Shown piece after piece: positions 1 through 10,776 of a stretch of 64,000 bases of DNA (positions are counted from its first letter, which is position 1; the number at the start of each line of letters is the position of its first letter). Made by a program: the position numbers and the translations under genes. Under the pieces are notes generated by a model. It worked only from the letters and a program-made list of their open reading frames with translations, searched no databases and had not been told where the DNA came from. The DNA comes from Streptomyces albipurpureus. GTDB taxonomy: Bacteria > Actinomycetota > Actinomycetes > Streptomycetales > Streptomycetaceae. The DNA lies in contig NZ_JAMQAW010000052.1 in assembly GCF_023701525.1 (NCBI RefSeq), positions 1 to 64,000 of the forward strand. The letters are read 5' to 3'.

Positions 1-44
1 CTGGAGCGGAGCGCCTCGATGCAAATCGAGGCGCTCCGCTCCAG
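1..44. terminator. Perfect 20-bp hairpin downstream of rnj
   Basis: Two perfectly complementary 20-base arms (1-20 and 25-44) surround the loop GCAA. It lies 20 bases past the rnj stop and has no long T run, as is common for Streptomyces terminators. It could serve both strands; what lies to the left is outside the window. Confidence 0.75.
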
Positions 45-63
45 GAAGCGCGACGTCAGGCTG

Positions 64-1749
64 TCAGACCTCGACCACCACGGGGAGGATCATCGGGCGG
101 CGCCGGTAGGTGTCGGAGACCCACTTGCCCACCGCGCGCCGTACCAACTGCTGGAGTTGATGCGGTTCCACGACGCCGTCGGAAGCCGACTTGGCGATCG
201 CGTCCTCGATCTTCGGGAGCACATCGCCGAAAGCCGCGTCGTCGATGCCGGAGCCGCGGGCCTGCACATGAGGACCGCCCACGACCTTGCCGGTGGTGGA
301 GTCGACGACCACGAAGACGGAGATGAAGCCCTCGTCTCCGAGGATGCGTCGGTCCTTGAGGGAGGACTCGGTGACATCGCCGACCGAGAGGCCGTCCACA
401 TAGACATAGCCGGCCTGGACCTTGCCGACGATCCTGGCCTTGCCGTCGATGAGGTCGACCACGACGCCGTCCTCGGCGATGACGATGCGGTCCTTGGGAA
501 CCCCGGTGAGCGCGCCGAGCTCCGCGTTCGCCCGAAGGTGACGCCATTCGCCATGGACCGGCATCAGGTTCTTGGGCTTGCAGATGTTGTAGAAGTACAG
601 CAGCTCGCCCGCCGAGGCATGGCCGGACACATGGACCTTGGCGTTGCCCTTGTGGATGACGTTCGCGCCCCACCGGGTGAGGCCGTTGATCACGCGGTAG
701 ACCGCGTTCTCGTTGCCCGGGATCAGGGAGGACGCCAGGATCACCGTGTCGCCTTGGACGATACGGATCTGGTGGTCGCGGTTGGCCATCCGGGACAGGG
801 CTGCCATCGGCTCGCCTTGTGAGCCCGTACAGACCAGGACCACCTGGTGGTCCGGCAGATCGTCGAGCGTCTTGAGGTCCACGACGAGACCGGCGGGAAC
901 GCGCAGGTAGCCGAGATCGCGGGCGATGCCCATGTTGCGGACCATGGAGCGACCGACGAACGCGACCCGGCGGCCGTACTCATGCGCCGCGTCGAGAATC
1001 TGCTGGATGCGGTGCACATGGCTGGCGAAGCTCGCCACGATGATCCGCTTCTGGGCGTTCGCGAACACCTGGCGCAGCACATTGGAGATCTCGCGCTCAG
1101 GCGGGACAAAGCCCGGGACCTCGGCATTGGTCGAGTCGGACAGCAGAAGATCGATGCCCTCCTCGCTGAGCCGGGCGAAGGCGTGCAGGTCAGTGAGCCT
1201 GTTGTCCAGCGGCAGCTGGTCCATCTTGAAGTCGCCGGTGTGGACCACCATCCCCGCGGGGGTGCGAATGGCGACCGCGAGAGCGTCCGGAATGGAGTGG
1301 TTGACGGCGATGAACTCGCAGTCGAAGGGTCCGATGCGCTCGCGGTTCCCCTCGGAGACCTCAAGGGTGTACGGCCGGATGCGATGCTCCTGGAGCTTCG
1401 CCTCGATCAGTGCGAGGGTCAGCTTGGAGCCGATCAGGGGGATGTCCGGCTTCAGCCGGAGCAGGAAGGGGACACCACCGATGTGGTCCTCGTGACCATG
1501 GGTGAGGACGATCCCCTCGACGTCGTCGAGGCGATCTCTGATGGTGGTGAAGTCGGGCAGGATCAGGTCGATTCCGGGCTGCTCCTCCTCGGGGAAGAGA
1601 ACACCGCAGTCGACGACAAGCAATCGGCCGTCGACTTCGAAGACCGTCATGTTCCGACCGATCTCACCGAGCCCGCCCAGCGGGGTGACGCGTAGTCCAC
1701 CCTTGGTGAGCTTCGGCGGGGGGCCGAGTTCGGGATGCGGATGGCTCAA
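64..1749 (-). CDS. rnj: Ribonuclease J
   Basis: This is a metallo-beta-lactamase/beta-CASP ribonuclease of 561 residues, the usual length for the Streptomyces enzyme. It combines 5'-3' exonuclease and endonuclease activity in mRNA decay and rRNA processing. The metal-binding motif HGHEDH is at about residues 84-89, a later HTGDF motif supplies another ligand, and the beta-CASP and C-terminal domains follow. I chose the TTG start at 1749 because AGGAG sits six bases upstream; the longer reading frame to 1815 has no ribosome binding site and runs through a large hairpin. It follows dapA on the same strand after 132 bases. Confidence 0.93.
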   Translation of the reverse strand: MSHPHPELGPPPKLTKGGLRVTPLGGLGEIGRNMTVFEVDGRLLVVDCGVLFPEEEQPGIDLILPDFTTIRDRLDDVEGIVLTHGHEDHIGGVPFLLRLKPDIPLIGSKLTLALIEAKLQEHRIRPYTLEVSEGNRERIGPFDCEFIAVNHSIPDALAVAIRTPAGMVVHTGDFKMDQLPLDNRLTDLHAFARLSEEGIDLLLSDSTNAEVPGFVPPEREISNVLRQVFANAQKRIIVASFASHVHRIQQILDAAHEYGRRVAFVGRSMVRNMGIARDLGYLRVPAGLVVDLKTLDDLPDHQVVLVCTGSQGEPMAALSRMANRDHQIRIVQGDTVILASSLIPGNENAVYRVINGLTRWGANVIHKGNAKVHVSGHASAGELLYFYNICKPKNLMPVHGEWRHLRANAELGALTGVPKDRIVIAEDGVVVDLIDGKARIVGKVQAGYVYVDGLSVGDVTESSLKDRRILGDEGFISVFVVVDSTTGKVVGGPHVQARGSGIDDAAFGDVLPKIEDAIAKSASDGVVEPHQLQQLVRRAVGKWVSDTYRRRPMILPVVVEV

Positions 1750-1763
1750 AAGACTCTCCTCAC

Positions 1764-1803
1764 CACGTACGCCACGTGCCGCTGAGGACACGTGGCGTAC
1801 GTG
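1764..1803. promoter_or_regulatory. Perfect 15-bp inverted repeat in the rnj leader
   Basis: Arms 1764-1778 and 1789-1803 (core CACGTACGCCACGTG) are perfect complements with a 10-base loop. On the minus strand the hairpin ends right beside the AGGAG ribosome binding site of rnj. It could be the dapA terminator, a protein-binding palindrome, or a leader structure that controls rnj translation or decay. The sequence alone does not decide between these. Confidence 0.6.
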
Positions 1804-1881
1804 ACATTCGTGCACTTGCTGTTTCTGTACCCGATCGTTGTCGATCGGTTCACTTGGCTTATTCAGTTGTGAAGTGTGTGG

Positions 1882-2790
1882 TCAGAGCTGTACCCCACCA
1901 GCGCTGAGGTCGATCTTCAGCTGGGCCGTCTCCTCCGGGGACAGCTCCACGAGGGGGAGCCTGAGGGGACCGGACGGGAGGCCGAGAAGAGCGAGGGCGG
2001 CCTTGGTGGTGATGACGCCCTGTGTCCGGAACATACCCGTGAAAACGGGGAGCAGACGCTGATGGATCTCGGTGGCCTTCTGGACGTCACCGTTGGCATG
2101 GGCATCGACCAGGGAGCGCAGCTCAGGGGTGACGACATGGCCGACGACGGAGACAAAGCCGATCGCGCCGACCGACAGCAAGGGGAGGTTGAGCATGTCG
2201 TCGCCGGAGTACCAGGCCAGGCCGCTCCGGGCGATGGCCCAGCTGGCGCGCCCGAGATCGCCCTTGGCGTCCTTGTTCGCGACGATCCTGGGGTGTTCGG
2301 CGAGCCGGACGATGGTCTCGGTGTCGATCGGGACGCCACTGCGGCCAGGGATGTCATAGAGCATCACCGGCAGCTCGGTGGCGTCGGCGATGGCCGAGAA
2401 GTGGCGGAGCAAACCCTCTTGAGGGGGCTTGTTGTAGTACGGCGTCACCGCGAGCAGGCCGTGTGCGCCGGCGCGCTCGGCCGTGCGGGCCAGTTCCATG
2501 CTGTGGCGGGTGTCGTTGGTGCCGATACCGGCCACGACCTGCGCGCGATCTCCGACCGCTTCCAGTACGGCTCGTACGAGCTGGTCTTTCTCCGCGTCGC
2601 TGGTGGTGGGCGATTCTCCGGTGGTGCCGTTGATGACGAGGCCGTCATTGCCTGCGTCCACCAGATGGGCCGCCAGACGCTGTGCGCCGTCGATGTCGAG
2701 TGCGCCGTCCGCCGTGAATGGCGTGACCATGGCGGTGAGGACCCGCCCGAAGGGGGTCTGCGGAGTGGAGATCGGAGCCATGGGTAACAC
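1882..2790 (-). CDS. dapA: 4-hydroxy-tetrahydrodipicolinate synthase
   Basis: The enzyme condenses pyruvate with aspartate semialdehyde, the first committed step to diaminopimelate and lysine. The 302-residue TIM-barrel protein shows the GTTGE motif (about 55-59), the TPYYN segment (116-120), a catalytic Tyr in LYDIPGRSG (about 145) and the Schiff-base Lys in ANKDAKGD (about 173). The start is either the GTG at 2790 or the ATG at 2781; neither has a strong ribosome binding site. It lies between thyX and rnj, all on the minus strand. dapB, a later enzyme of the pathway, is 3 kb away in the pnp cluster. Confidence 0.95.
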   Translation of the reverse strand: MLPMAPISTPQTPFGRVLTAMVTPFTADGALDIDGAQRLAAHLVDAGNDGLVINGTTGESPTTSDAEKDQLVRAVLEAVGDRAQVVAGIGTNDTRHSMELARTAERAGAHGLLAVTPYYNKPPQEGLLRHFSAIADATELPVMLYDIPGRSGVPIDTETIVRLAEHPRIVANKDAKGDLGRASWAIARSGLAWYSGDDMLNLPLLSVGAIGFVSVVGHVVTPELRSLVDAHANGDVQKATEIHQRLLPVFTGMFRTQGVITTKAALALLGLPSGPLRLPLVELSPEETAQLKIDLSAGGVQL

Positions 2791-2853
2791 GCTACTCGTT
2801 GCTCAGCACACTGTGTCCCTTGAGGGGGCGTGACGTACGACGTGACCTAAGGA

Positions 2854-2893
2854 ACCCGGCACTGCCTGCTCGGGGGTTCAGGCAGTGCCGGGT
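2854..2893 (-). terminator. Terminator hairpin after thyX
   Basis: Perfect 15-bp arms (2854-2868 and 2879-2893) with a 10-base loop; on the minus strand the stem is followed by TTCCTT. It lies about 160 bases past the thyX stop and before dapA, so it probably separates the two transcription units. Confidence 0.7.
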
Positions 2894-3052
2894 CCGTTTG
2901 ATCAGCCTAGATGAACTTCACGAAACACCGCAATGTGGACACTTCGCCGGGTGAATCCGTACATCTGTCTCGCCGCCCCGCCCAGGTGTCAGGCCCGGGC
3001 CACCCCTTGGGTCGCAGAACGAGAGACATACAAAACACGGGGTTCCGGTGGC

Positions 3053-3793
3053 TCAGGGTGCGATACGGCCATTCGCGTTGAAGGCGGAATGGGTGAGCGG
3101 CATCAGCTGGGCCCAGTGCTCTTCCATCCGCTCGCCGACCATCTCGATCTCCCGCTGCGGGAAGGACGGGACCTTCGCCTGTTCGTGCTGGGTGCGCAGA
3201 CCGAGGAAGTGCATCAGCGAGCGGGCGTTGCAGGTCGCGTACATGGAGGAGAAGAGGCCCACGGGCAGGACCGCGCGGGCGACCTCGCGGGCGATACCGG
3301 CGGCGAGCATCTCCTGGTAGGTCTCGTACGACCGTCGGTAGGAGTCTTCCATCGCCTCACTGACGACCTTGTGCTGCTCGGGGGTGCCGTCGATGAAGAC
3401 GTACTTGCCCGGGCGGCCCTCCTGCACCAGTTTGCGGTCCTGACCGGGTACGTAGAAGACCGGCTGGAGCTCCCGGTAACGGCCGGACTCCTCGTTGTAC
3501 GACCAGCCCACCCGGTGGCGCATGAACTCGCGGAAGACGAAGATCGGGGCGCTGATGAAGAACGTCATCGAGTTGTGCTCGAAGGGGCTGCCGTGACGGT
3601 CGCGCATCAGGTAGTTGATGAGCCCCTTGGAGCGCTCGGGGTCCTTCTGCAGCTCCGCCAAGGACTGTTCACCAGCCGTGGAGACGCGCGCGGCCCAGAG
3701 CACATCGGAGTCCTGCGCGGCGTGCTTCACCAGCTCGACGCTGACATCGGCGCGGAAGCTGGGGGGTGCGGACTCGTCGGGAGTGTCGGTCAC
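3053..3793 (-). CDS. thyX: Flavin-dependent thymidylate synthase ThyX
   Basis: ThyX makes dTMP from dUMP using FAD, NADPH and methylene-tetrahydrofolate. The signature RHR...SGRY is visible at about residues 92-106, followed by the conserved ELQPVFY stretch. The C-terminal part carries NARSLMHFLGLR, the substrate-binding region of the family. I chose the GTG at 3793: it gives 246 residues, the normal length, and has GGAAGGA eight bases upstream. The frame is open further upstream to 3982, but that extension is arginine-rich and unlike the family. It is transcribed ahead of dapA, with a hairpin between them. Confidence 0.94.
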   Translation of the reverse strand: MTDTPDESAPPSFRADVSVELVKHAAQDSDVLWAARVSTAGEQSLAELQKDPERSKGLINYLMRDRHGSPFEHNSMTFFISAPIFVFREFMRHRVGWSYNEESGRYRELQPVFYVPGQDRKLVQEGRPGKYVFIDGTPEQHKVVSEAMEDSYRRSYETYQEMLAAGIAREVARAVLPVGLFSSMYATCNARSLMHFLGLRTQHEQAKVPSFPQREIEMVGERMEEHWAQLMPLTHSAFNANGRIAP

Positions 3794-4046
3794 CAGGAGG
3801 GTCCTTCCAAGGGCTGCGTGGGCGGCGACCACTCTAGTCCACCCCTTCGCCCCTCCTTCGTCGGCCCTTGGCCGGCGAGACCCGATTGACCAGCATGTTT
3901 CAGCCGGTCCAGCAACCTTCGCCCGCCGTTTCGTACGGGATGAGGGCCGGCGTCCTTCGATCCGCCCGGCGAAATCGGGCACCGATTCGGCCTTCCATAC
4001 GTCTATAGGTGTGACAGCACCGAGTCCGAATCAAGGAGAGTTCCTG

Positions 4047-4286
4047 ATGTTCCGCCGGCGGGAGGCCGTCCCGTTTTCGTTCGTAGCCGAGCAGAACAAC
4101 TTCCGCAGTAACGTCACTCCACCGCCACGGGAACGCCCGAGTATCTCTCAGCTCGGCGGTCGTACGCTGATCGGGCTGACCGTCGTCGCCGGTCTCGTCG
4201 GTTCACTGCTCCTGGGGATGCCCTCGCTGGAGTCCAGCGCGGTGCCGGCTCACGGCCAGCAGTCCGAGGCCACCGAGCGGCGCTGA
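4047..4286 (+). CDS. Small single-pass membrane protein, function unknown
   Basis: This is a 79-residue protein on the strand opposite thyX. The ATG at 4047 has a strong ribosome binding site (AAGGAGAG, six bases upstream). The N-terminus is charged (MFRRREAV) and polar. One hydrophobic segment follows at about residues 39-58 (LIGLTVVAGLVGSLLLGM), then a short polar tail, so it is probably anchored with the first 38 residues in the cytoplasm. I recognise it only as a conserved hypothetical protein next to thyX in Streptomyces. Confidence 0.7.
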   Translation: MFRRREAVPFSFVAEQNNFRSNVTPPPRERPSISQLGGRTLIGLTVVAGLVGSLLLGMPSLESSAVPAHGQQSEATERR

Positions 4287-4382
4287 CTCGTACGGCCCCC
4301 CTGGGGTGGTCGGTCGAGGGACACCTCGGTAGCCTCACCCGTCACAGCCCCATCCCCGTGTGCTGGTGAGTGAGGATCAGTC

Positions 4383-4934
4383 GTGCCCTTGCCCTTTCTG
4401 ACGGCGGATCGCACATTTGACGCGAACGCGGACGATGTTGCGCTGCCCTTCGACGATCATGACCTTTGGCGGCGGCCCTACCGTCCCGGGCCCTGGCGGG
4501 TGGGAACAGCCGCGGTGCTGCTCCTCCTCGCCTCTTTTGTGCTCATCGCCGGGATGATCACCGCTTTCGCCGGTGAGCTGGGTGGGGCCGCCGTGTGTAT
4601 GGCGCTGGGGCTCACCGTGATCGCCGCGGCGCTGCGACTTCTGCGGATGGGTGTGTGGGTGAGCCGCCATGGGCTGCGGCGGGTGGCGCTCCTCATCACG
4701 ACCACGGTGGCGTGGGACCAGATCGCGGAGGTACGGACGGCACAGCAGCCCGTGCGGTGGCTGGGGCTGCCCCGGACCGTCCAGGGGCAGGCGCTCCTTC
4801 TCGTACGGAAGGGGTCGAGCGAGCCGCTACTCCTGCTGACCGACCACAACGCGGACTTCCTGTCGCGCGTCGAGGCTTTCGATCGGGCGGCGGACACCGT
4901 TGAGGCGTGGGGGTCGGAGTACCAGAAGGCGTGA
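4383..4934 (+). CDS. Membrane protein with PH-like domain
   Basis: This 183-residue protein has two adjacent hydrophobic segments at about 43-63 and 68-87. A basic loop and a soluble C-terminal half follow that looks like a bacterial PH-like fold (VWVSRHGLRRV...VAWDQIAEVRTA...), a type often found beside paired membrane helices. The GTG start at 4383 has GAGGA six bases upstream. It lies 96 bases after the preceding small membrane protein gene and could share its transcript. No enzymatic motif is visible. Confidence 0.7.
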   Translation: MPLPFLTADRTFDANADDVALPFDDHDLWRRPYRPGPWRVGTAAVLLLLASFVLIAGMITAFAGELGGAAVCMALGLTVIAAALRLLRMGVWVSRHGLRRVALLITTTVAWDQIAEVRTAQQPVRWLGLPRTVQGQALLLVRKGSSEPLLLLTDHNADFLSRVEAFDRAADTVEAWGSEYQKA

Positions 4935-5071
4935 GGCGGGGCCGCGCTCCCGTGGCCCAGCGCCGGCGGGGCTGGTTCTTGCGACGCGTTTCGGGGCGGG
5001 GTATCTCCGATGTGCCGCCCGGGCCTACGCCGTACACCCGGGCGAGGCCGACTCCACTGATCCAGCGGGGA

Positions 5072-5530
5072 CTACTTCTGGGTCGCCTTCGGGGTCGCCG
5101 CGTGGAGGGTGATCGCCCGTTGCATCGCCTTGCGGGCACGGGGGGTGTCGCGAGCGTCGTGGTAGGCGACGGCGAGACGGAACCAGTTGCGCCAGTCGTC
5201 GGGGGCGGCCTCCGTCTCGGCGCGGCGCCGGGCGAAGACCTGGTCCGCGGAATCGCGGTCGATCCTGCCGCTGGGCAGGCGTACCAACTCGTCCACCGGG
5301 AGGCCGCCCTCGGCCTCCAGTTCGGTGGCGAGACGGTTGGCCCTGGTCACGAACTGGGTGTTCTTCCAGAGGAACCAGATACCGATCACCGGCAGGATCA
5401 GCACCGCCACCCCGAAGGTGACGGTGATCAGAGTGCCCTGCTGGAGGAGCATCACGCCCCTGCTGCCGACCAGGACGAAGTAGACGACCAGGGCGGCAGC
5501 CAGGACAAGGTAAGTGATCTTCGCGCGCAT
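5072..5530 (-). CDS. Membrane protein with TPR-like C-terminus
   Basis: This is a 152-residue protein. Two N-terminal membrane segments (about 5-27 and 34-55) lead into a charged helical region. The C-terminal 50 residues (DDWRNWFRLAVAYHD...ARKAMQRAI) resemble a tetratricopeptide repeat, suggesting a protein-protein contact site in the cytoplasm. It starts 13 bases after the dapB stop and so is the last gene of the rpsO-pnp-M16-dapB transcript. The function is unknown. Confidence 0.75.
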   Translation of the reverse strand: MRAKITYLVLAAALVVYFVLVGSRGVMLLQQGTLITVTFGVAVLILPVIGIWFLWKNTQFVTRANRLATELEAEGGLPVDELVRLPSGRIDRDSADQVFARRRAETEAAPDDWRNWFRLAVAYHDARDTPRARKAMQRAITLHAATPKATQK

Positions 5531-5543
5531 GGGTGCAGAGCCC

Positions 5544-7716
<2,173 letters not shown>

Positions 7717-7720
<4 letters not shown>

Positions 7721-9942
7721 TTGGCAGCGTCGTCCTTGTCCTCGGAGCCGCCGGCGTCGGACTCGCCGTCGATCACGGGGATCAGGGAGAGCTTGCCGCG
7801 GGAGTCGATCTCGGCGATCTCGACCTGGACCTTGGAACCGACCGCGAGCACGTCCTCGACGTTCTCCACGCGCTTGCCACCGGCGAGCTTGCGGATCTGC
7901 GAGATGTGCAGCAGACCGTCCTTGCCGGGGAGCAGCGAGACGAACGCACCGAAGGTGGTCGTCTTGACGACCGTGCCCAGGTAGCGCTCGCCGACCTCCG
8001 GCATGGTCGGGTTGGCGATGCTGTTGATCGTGGCGCGGGCGGCCTCGGCGGCCGGGCCGTCGGCGGCACCGATGTAGATGGTGCCGTCGTCCTCGATCGT
8101 GATCTCGGCGCCGGTGTCCTCCTGGATCTGGTTGATCATCTTGCCCTTCGGGCCGATGACCTCGCCGATCTTGTCCACGGGGATCTTGACGGTGATGATC
8201 CGCGGGGCGTTGGGGGACATCTCGTCCGGGGTGTCGATCGCTTCCATCATCACGTCGAGGATGTGGAGGCGAGCGTCGCGGGCCTGCTTGAGGGCCGCGG
8301 CCAGGACGGAGGCGGGGATGCCGTCCAGCTTGGTGTCGAGCTGGAGGGCGGTGACGAATTCCTTCGTACCGGCGACCTTGAAGTCCATGTCACCGAAGGC
8401 GTCCTCCGCACCGAGGATGTCGGTGAGGGCGACGTAGTGCGTCTGGCCGTCGATCTCCTGGGAGATCAGGCCCATGGCGATACCGGCGACGGGGGCCTTC
8501 AGCGGCACACCGGCGTTCAGCAGCGACATGGTGGAGGCGCAGACCGAGCCCATGGAGGTGGAGCCGTTGGAGCCGAGGGCCTCGGAGACCTGGCGGATCG
8601 CGTAGGGGAACTCCTCGCGGGTCGGCAGGACGGGCACGATCGCGCGCTCGGCGAGCGCGCCGTGGCCGATCTCGCGGCGCTTGGGCGAGCCCACGCGGCC
8701 GGTCTCACCGACGGAGTACGGCGGGAAGTTGTAGTTGTGCATGTAGCGCTTGCGGGTCACCGGGGAAAGGGTGTCCAGCTGCTGCTCCATGCGGAGCATG
8801 TTCAGGGTGGTGACGCCCAGGATCTGGGTCTCGCCACGCTCGAACAGCGCGGAGCCGTGGACGCGCGGGATCGCCTCGACCTCGGCGGCCAGCGTACGGA
8901 TGTCCGTGATGCCACGGCCGTCGATGCGGACCTTGTCCTTGATGACGCGCTCGCGCACCAGGGCCTTGGTCAGGCTGCGGTAGGCGGCGGAGATCTCCTT
9001 CTCGCGGCCTTCGAAGGCCGGGAGCAGCTTCTCGGCCGCGAGCTCCTTGACGCGGTCCAGCTCGCTCTCGCGGTCCTGCTTGCCCGCGATGGTGAGCGCC
9101 TGGGTCAGCTCGTCCTTGACGGCCGAGGACAGTGCCTCGTACACGTCGTCCTGGTAGTCCAGGAAGACCGGGAACTCGCCGACCGGCTTGGCGGCCTTGG
9201 CGGCGAGGTCGGCCTGGGCCTTGCAGAGGACCTTGATGAAGGGCTTCGCGGCGTCCAGACCAGCGGCGACGATCTCCTCGGTCGGAGCCTCGGCACCGCC
9301 CTTGACCAGCGCGATGGTCTTCTCGGTCGCCTCGGCCTCGACCATCATGATCGCGACATCGCCGTCTTCGAGGGCACGGCCGGCGACGACCATGTCGAAG
9401 ACGGCGTCCTCCAGCTCGGTGTGCGTCGGGAAGGCGACCCACTGGCCCTTGATCAGTGCGACGCGGACGCCGCCGATCGGACCGGAGAAGGGCAGACCGG
9501 CCAGCTGGGTGGAGGCCGAGGCGGCGTTGATGGCCACGACGTCGTACAGGTGGTCGGGGTTGAGCGCCATGATCGTCGCGACGACCTGGATCTCGTTGCG
9601 CAGACCCTTCTTGAAGGAGGGGCGCAGCGGGCGGTCGATCAGGCGGCAGGTGAGGATCGCGTCCTCGGAGGGCCGGCCCTCGCGGCGGAAGAAGGAGCCG
9701 GGGATCTTGCCGGCCGCGTACATCCGCTCCTCGACGTCGACCGTCAGGGGGAAGAAGTCCAGCTGGTCCTTGGGCTTCTTGGAAGCGGTGGTGGCCGACA
9801 GCACCATGGTGTCGTCGTCCAGATACGCCACGGCGGAGCCGGCGGCCTGCCTGGCCAGGCGGCCCGTCTCGAAGCGGATGGTGCGGGTGCCGAAGGAACC
9901 GTTGTCAATGACGGCCTCGGCGTAGTGGGTCTCGTTCTCCAC
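7717..9942 (-). CDS. pnp: Polyribonucleotide nucleotidyltransferase (PNPase)
   Basis: PNPase degrades RNA 3'-5' using phosphate and in Streptomyces also adds heteropolymeric 3' tails. The protein of 741 residues has two RNase PH domains with the RPSF/RPLRPSF-type RNA loop, a helical linker, a KH domain with GPKG and a C-terminal S1 domain ending in an acidic tail. I chose the GTG at 9942 (GGAG nine bases upstream), which gives the normal length; the frame is open upstream to 10056. It lies downstream of rpsO with a hairpin between them. Confidence 0.95.
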
Positions 9943-10277
9943 TAGTGATTTCTCCGTTACTTTGCGTCTTGTGTCCCGGCGCCCGTGTGGCGGGGGGACG
10001 TGGCGGAGAAGCTCTCGTGCCTGGGGCCGGTCTTCGATCGAAGCACCCGGGGGCACCGGTGGTCCGGTTTCCGGGAGCCACTACCGAGGACCGGCGGCGG
10101 CGAGTCGGCTTCTCGCACATTCAGTGGTGCTAGGGGTAGTGCTGGGGGTCGTGCGCTGGGGCGTCACTCTTGCTTTGTGTGACCACACCAGAGTAAATGC
10201 CGGGTGGTATGTCGCGCACGTACAGCAAAGGGAGCGGTCCCCTTGTTACGGGGGAACCGCTCCCTCCACGTGGCGTC
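9943..10277. other. rpsO-pnp intergenic region
   Basis: These 335 bases hold no convincing gene. Near the rpsO end is a bulged hairpin (10229-10265). The rest is likely to contain promoters for pnp, which are known in this region in S. coelicolor, but I could not place a clear -10/-35 pair. Confidence 0.6.
10229..10265 (-). terminator. Bulged hairpin between rpsO and pnp
   Basis: A 14-bp stem with one bulged base has arms 10229-10242 and 10251-10265 and an eight-base loop. It starts 13 bases past the rpsO stop. Work on S. coelicolor reports RNase III-dependent expression of rpsO-pnp, so this may be a processing site as much as a terminator. Confidence 0.65.
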
Positions 10278-10568
10278 TTACTTGGCACCGCCGGCCGCAC
10301 CGCGGCGGATGCCGAGGCGGTCGACCAGCGTACGGAAGCGCTGGATGTCCTTCTTGGCCAGGTACTGCAGCAGACGGCGACGCTGGCCAACCAGGATCAG
10401 CAGACCACGACGGGAGTGGTGGTCGTGCTTGTGCGTCTTGAGGTGCTCGGTCAGGTCCGAGATCCGGCGCGAGAGCATGGCGACCTGGACCTCGGGGGAG
10501 CCGGTGTCGCCCTCCTTGGTGCCGAACTCGGTAAAGATCTGCTTCTTCGTAGCGGCGTCGAGAGACAC
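10278..10568 (-). CDS. rpsO: 30S ribosomal protein S15
   Basis: S15 binds the central domain of 16S rRNA early in 30S assembly. The 96-residue protein matches the family over its whole length, with the conserved [27 protein letters not shown] and RRRLLQYL segments that form the rRNA-binding surface. The GTG at 10568 has AGGAG six bases upstream; the longer open frame to 10709 is an artefact of high GC. It is the first gene of the rpsO-pnp cluster. Confidence 0.96.
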   Translation of the reverse strand: MSLDAATKKQIFTEFGTKEGDTGSPEVQVAMLSRRISDLTEHLKTHKHDHHSRRGLLILVGQRRRLLQYLAKKDIQRFRTLVDRLGIRRGAAGGAK

Positions 10569-10720
10569 TCGGTACTCCTCTGTGGTGTTCGATGCGCCCA
10601 CGAGTGCCCCTGGTCTTGTTCTCAGGGGGGCTTCCGTTACTCGCAGGCGAAGGCGCGATGGGCGCTGCTCCCAGAGAGAACCGGGGGCGCGTACACAAAC
10701 GGCCGTCACCCAGCGTACCA

Positions 10721-10773
10721 GCCCCTTTGTGGGCGTCCGGACCAGCCCCCGCAGCTACCGCCGGGAAAGGGGC
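10721..10773 (-). terminator. Possible eccD terminator
   Basis: GCCCCTTT (10721-10728) and AAAGGGGC (10766-10773) can pair across a 37-base loop, starting four bases past the eccD stop. The loop is long, so this is a weak call. Confidence 0.3.
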
Positions 10774-10776
10774 CGC

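Noticed and set aside
2894-3052. Possible tRNA or riboswitch between thyX and dapA
   Set aside because: No cloverleaf or known aptamer pattern could be drawn; only the terminator hairpin to its left is supported.
3794-3982. N-terminal extension of ThyX
   Set aside because: The frame is open, but the extra residues are unlike ThyX and a GTG with a good ribosome binding site at 3793 gives the normal 246 residues.
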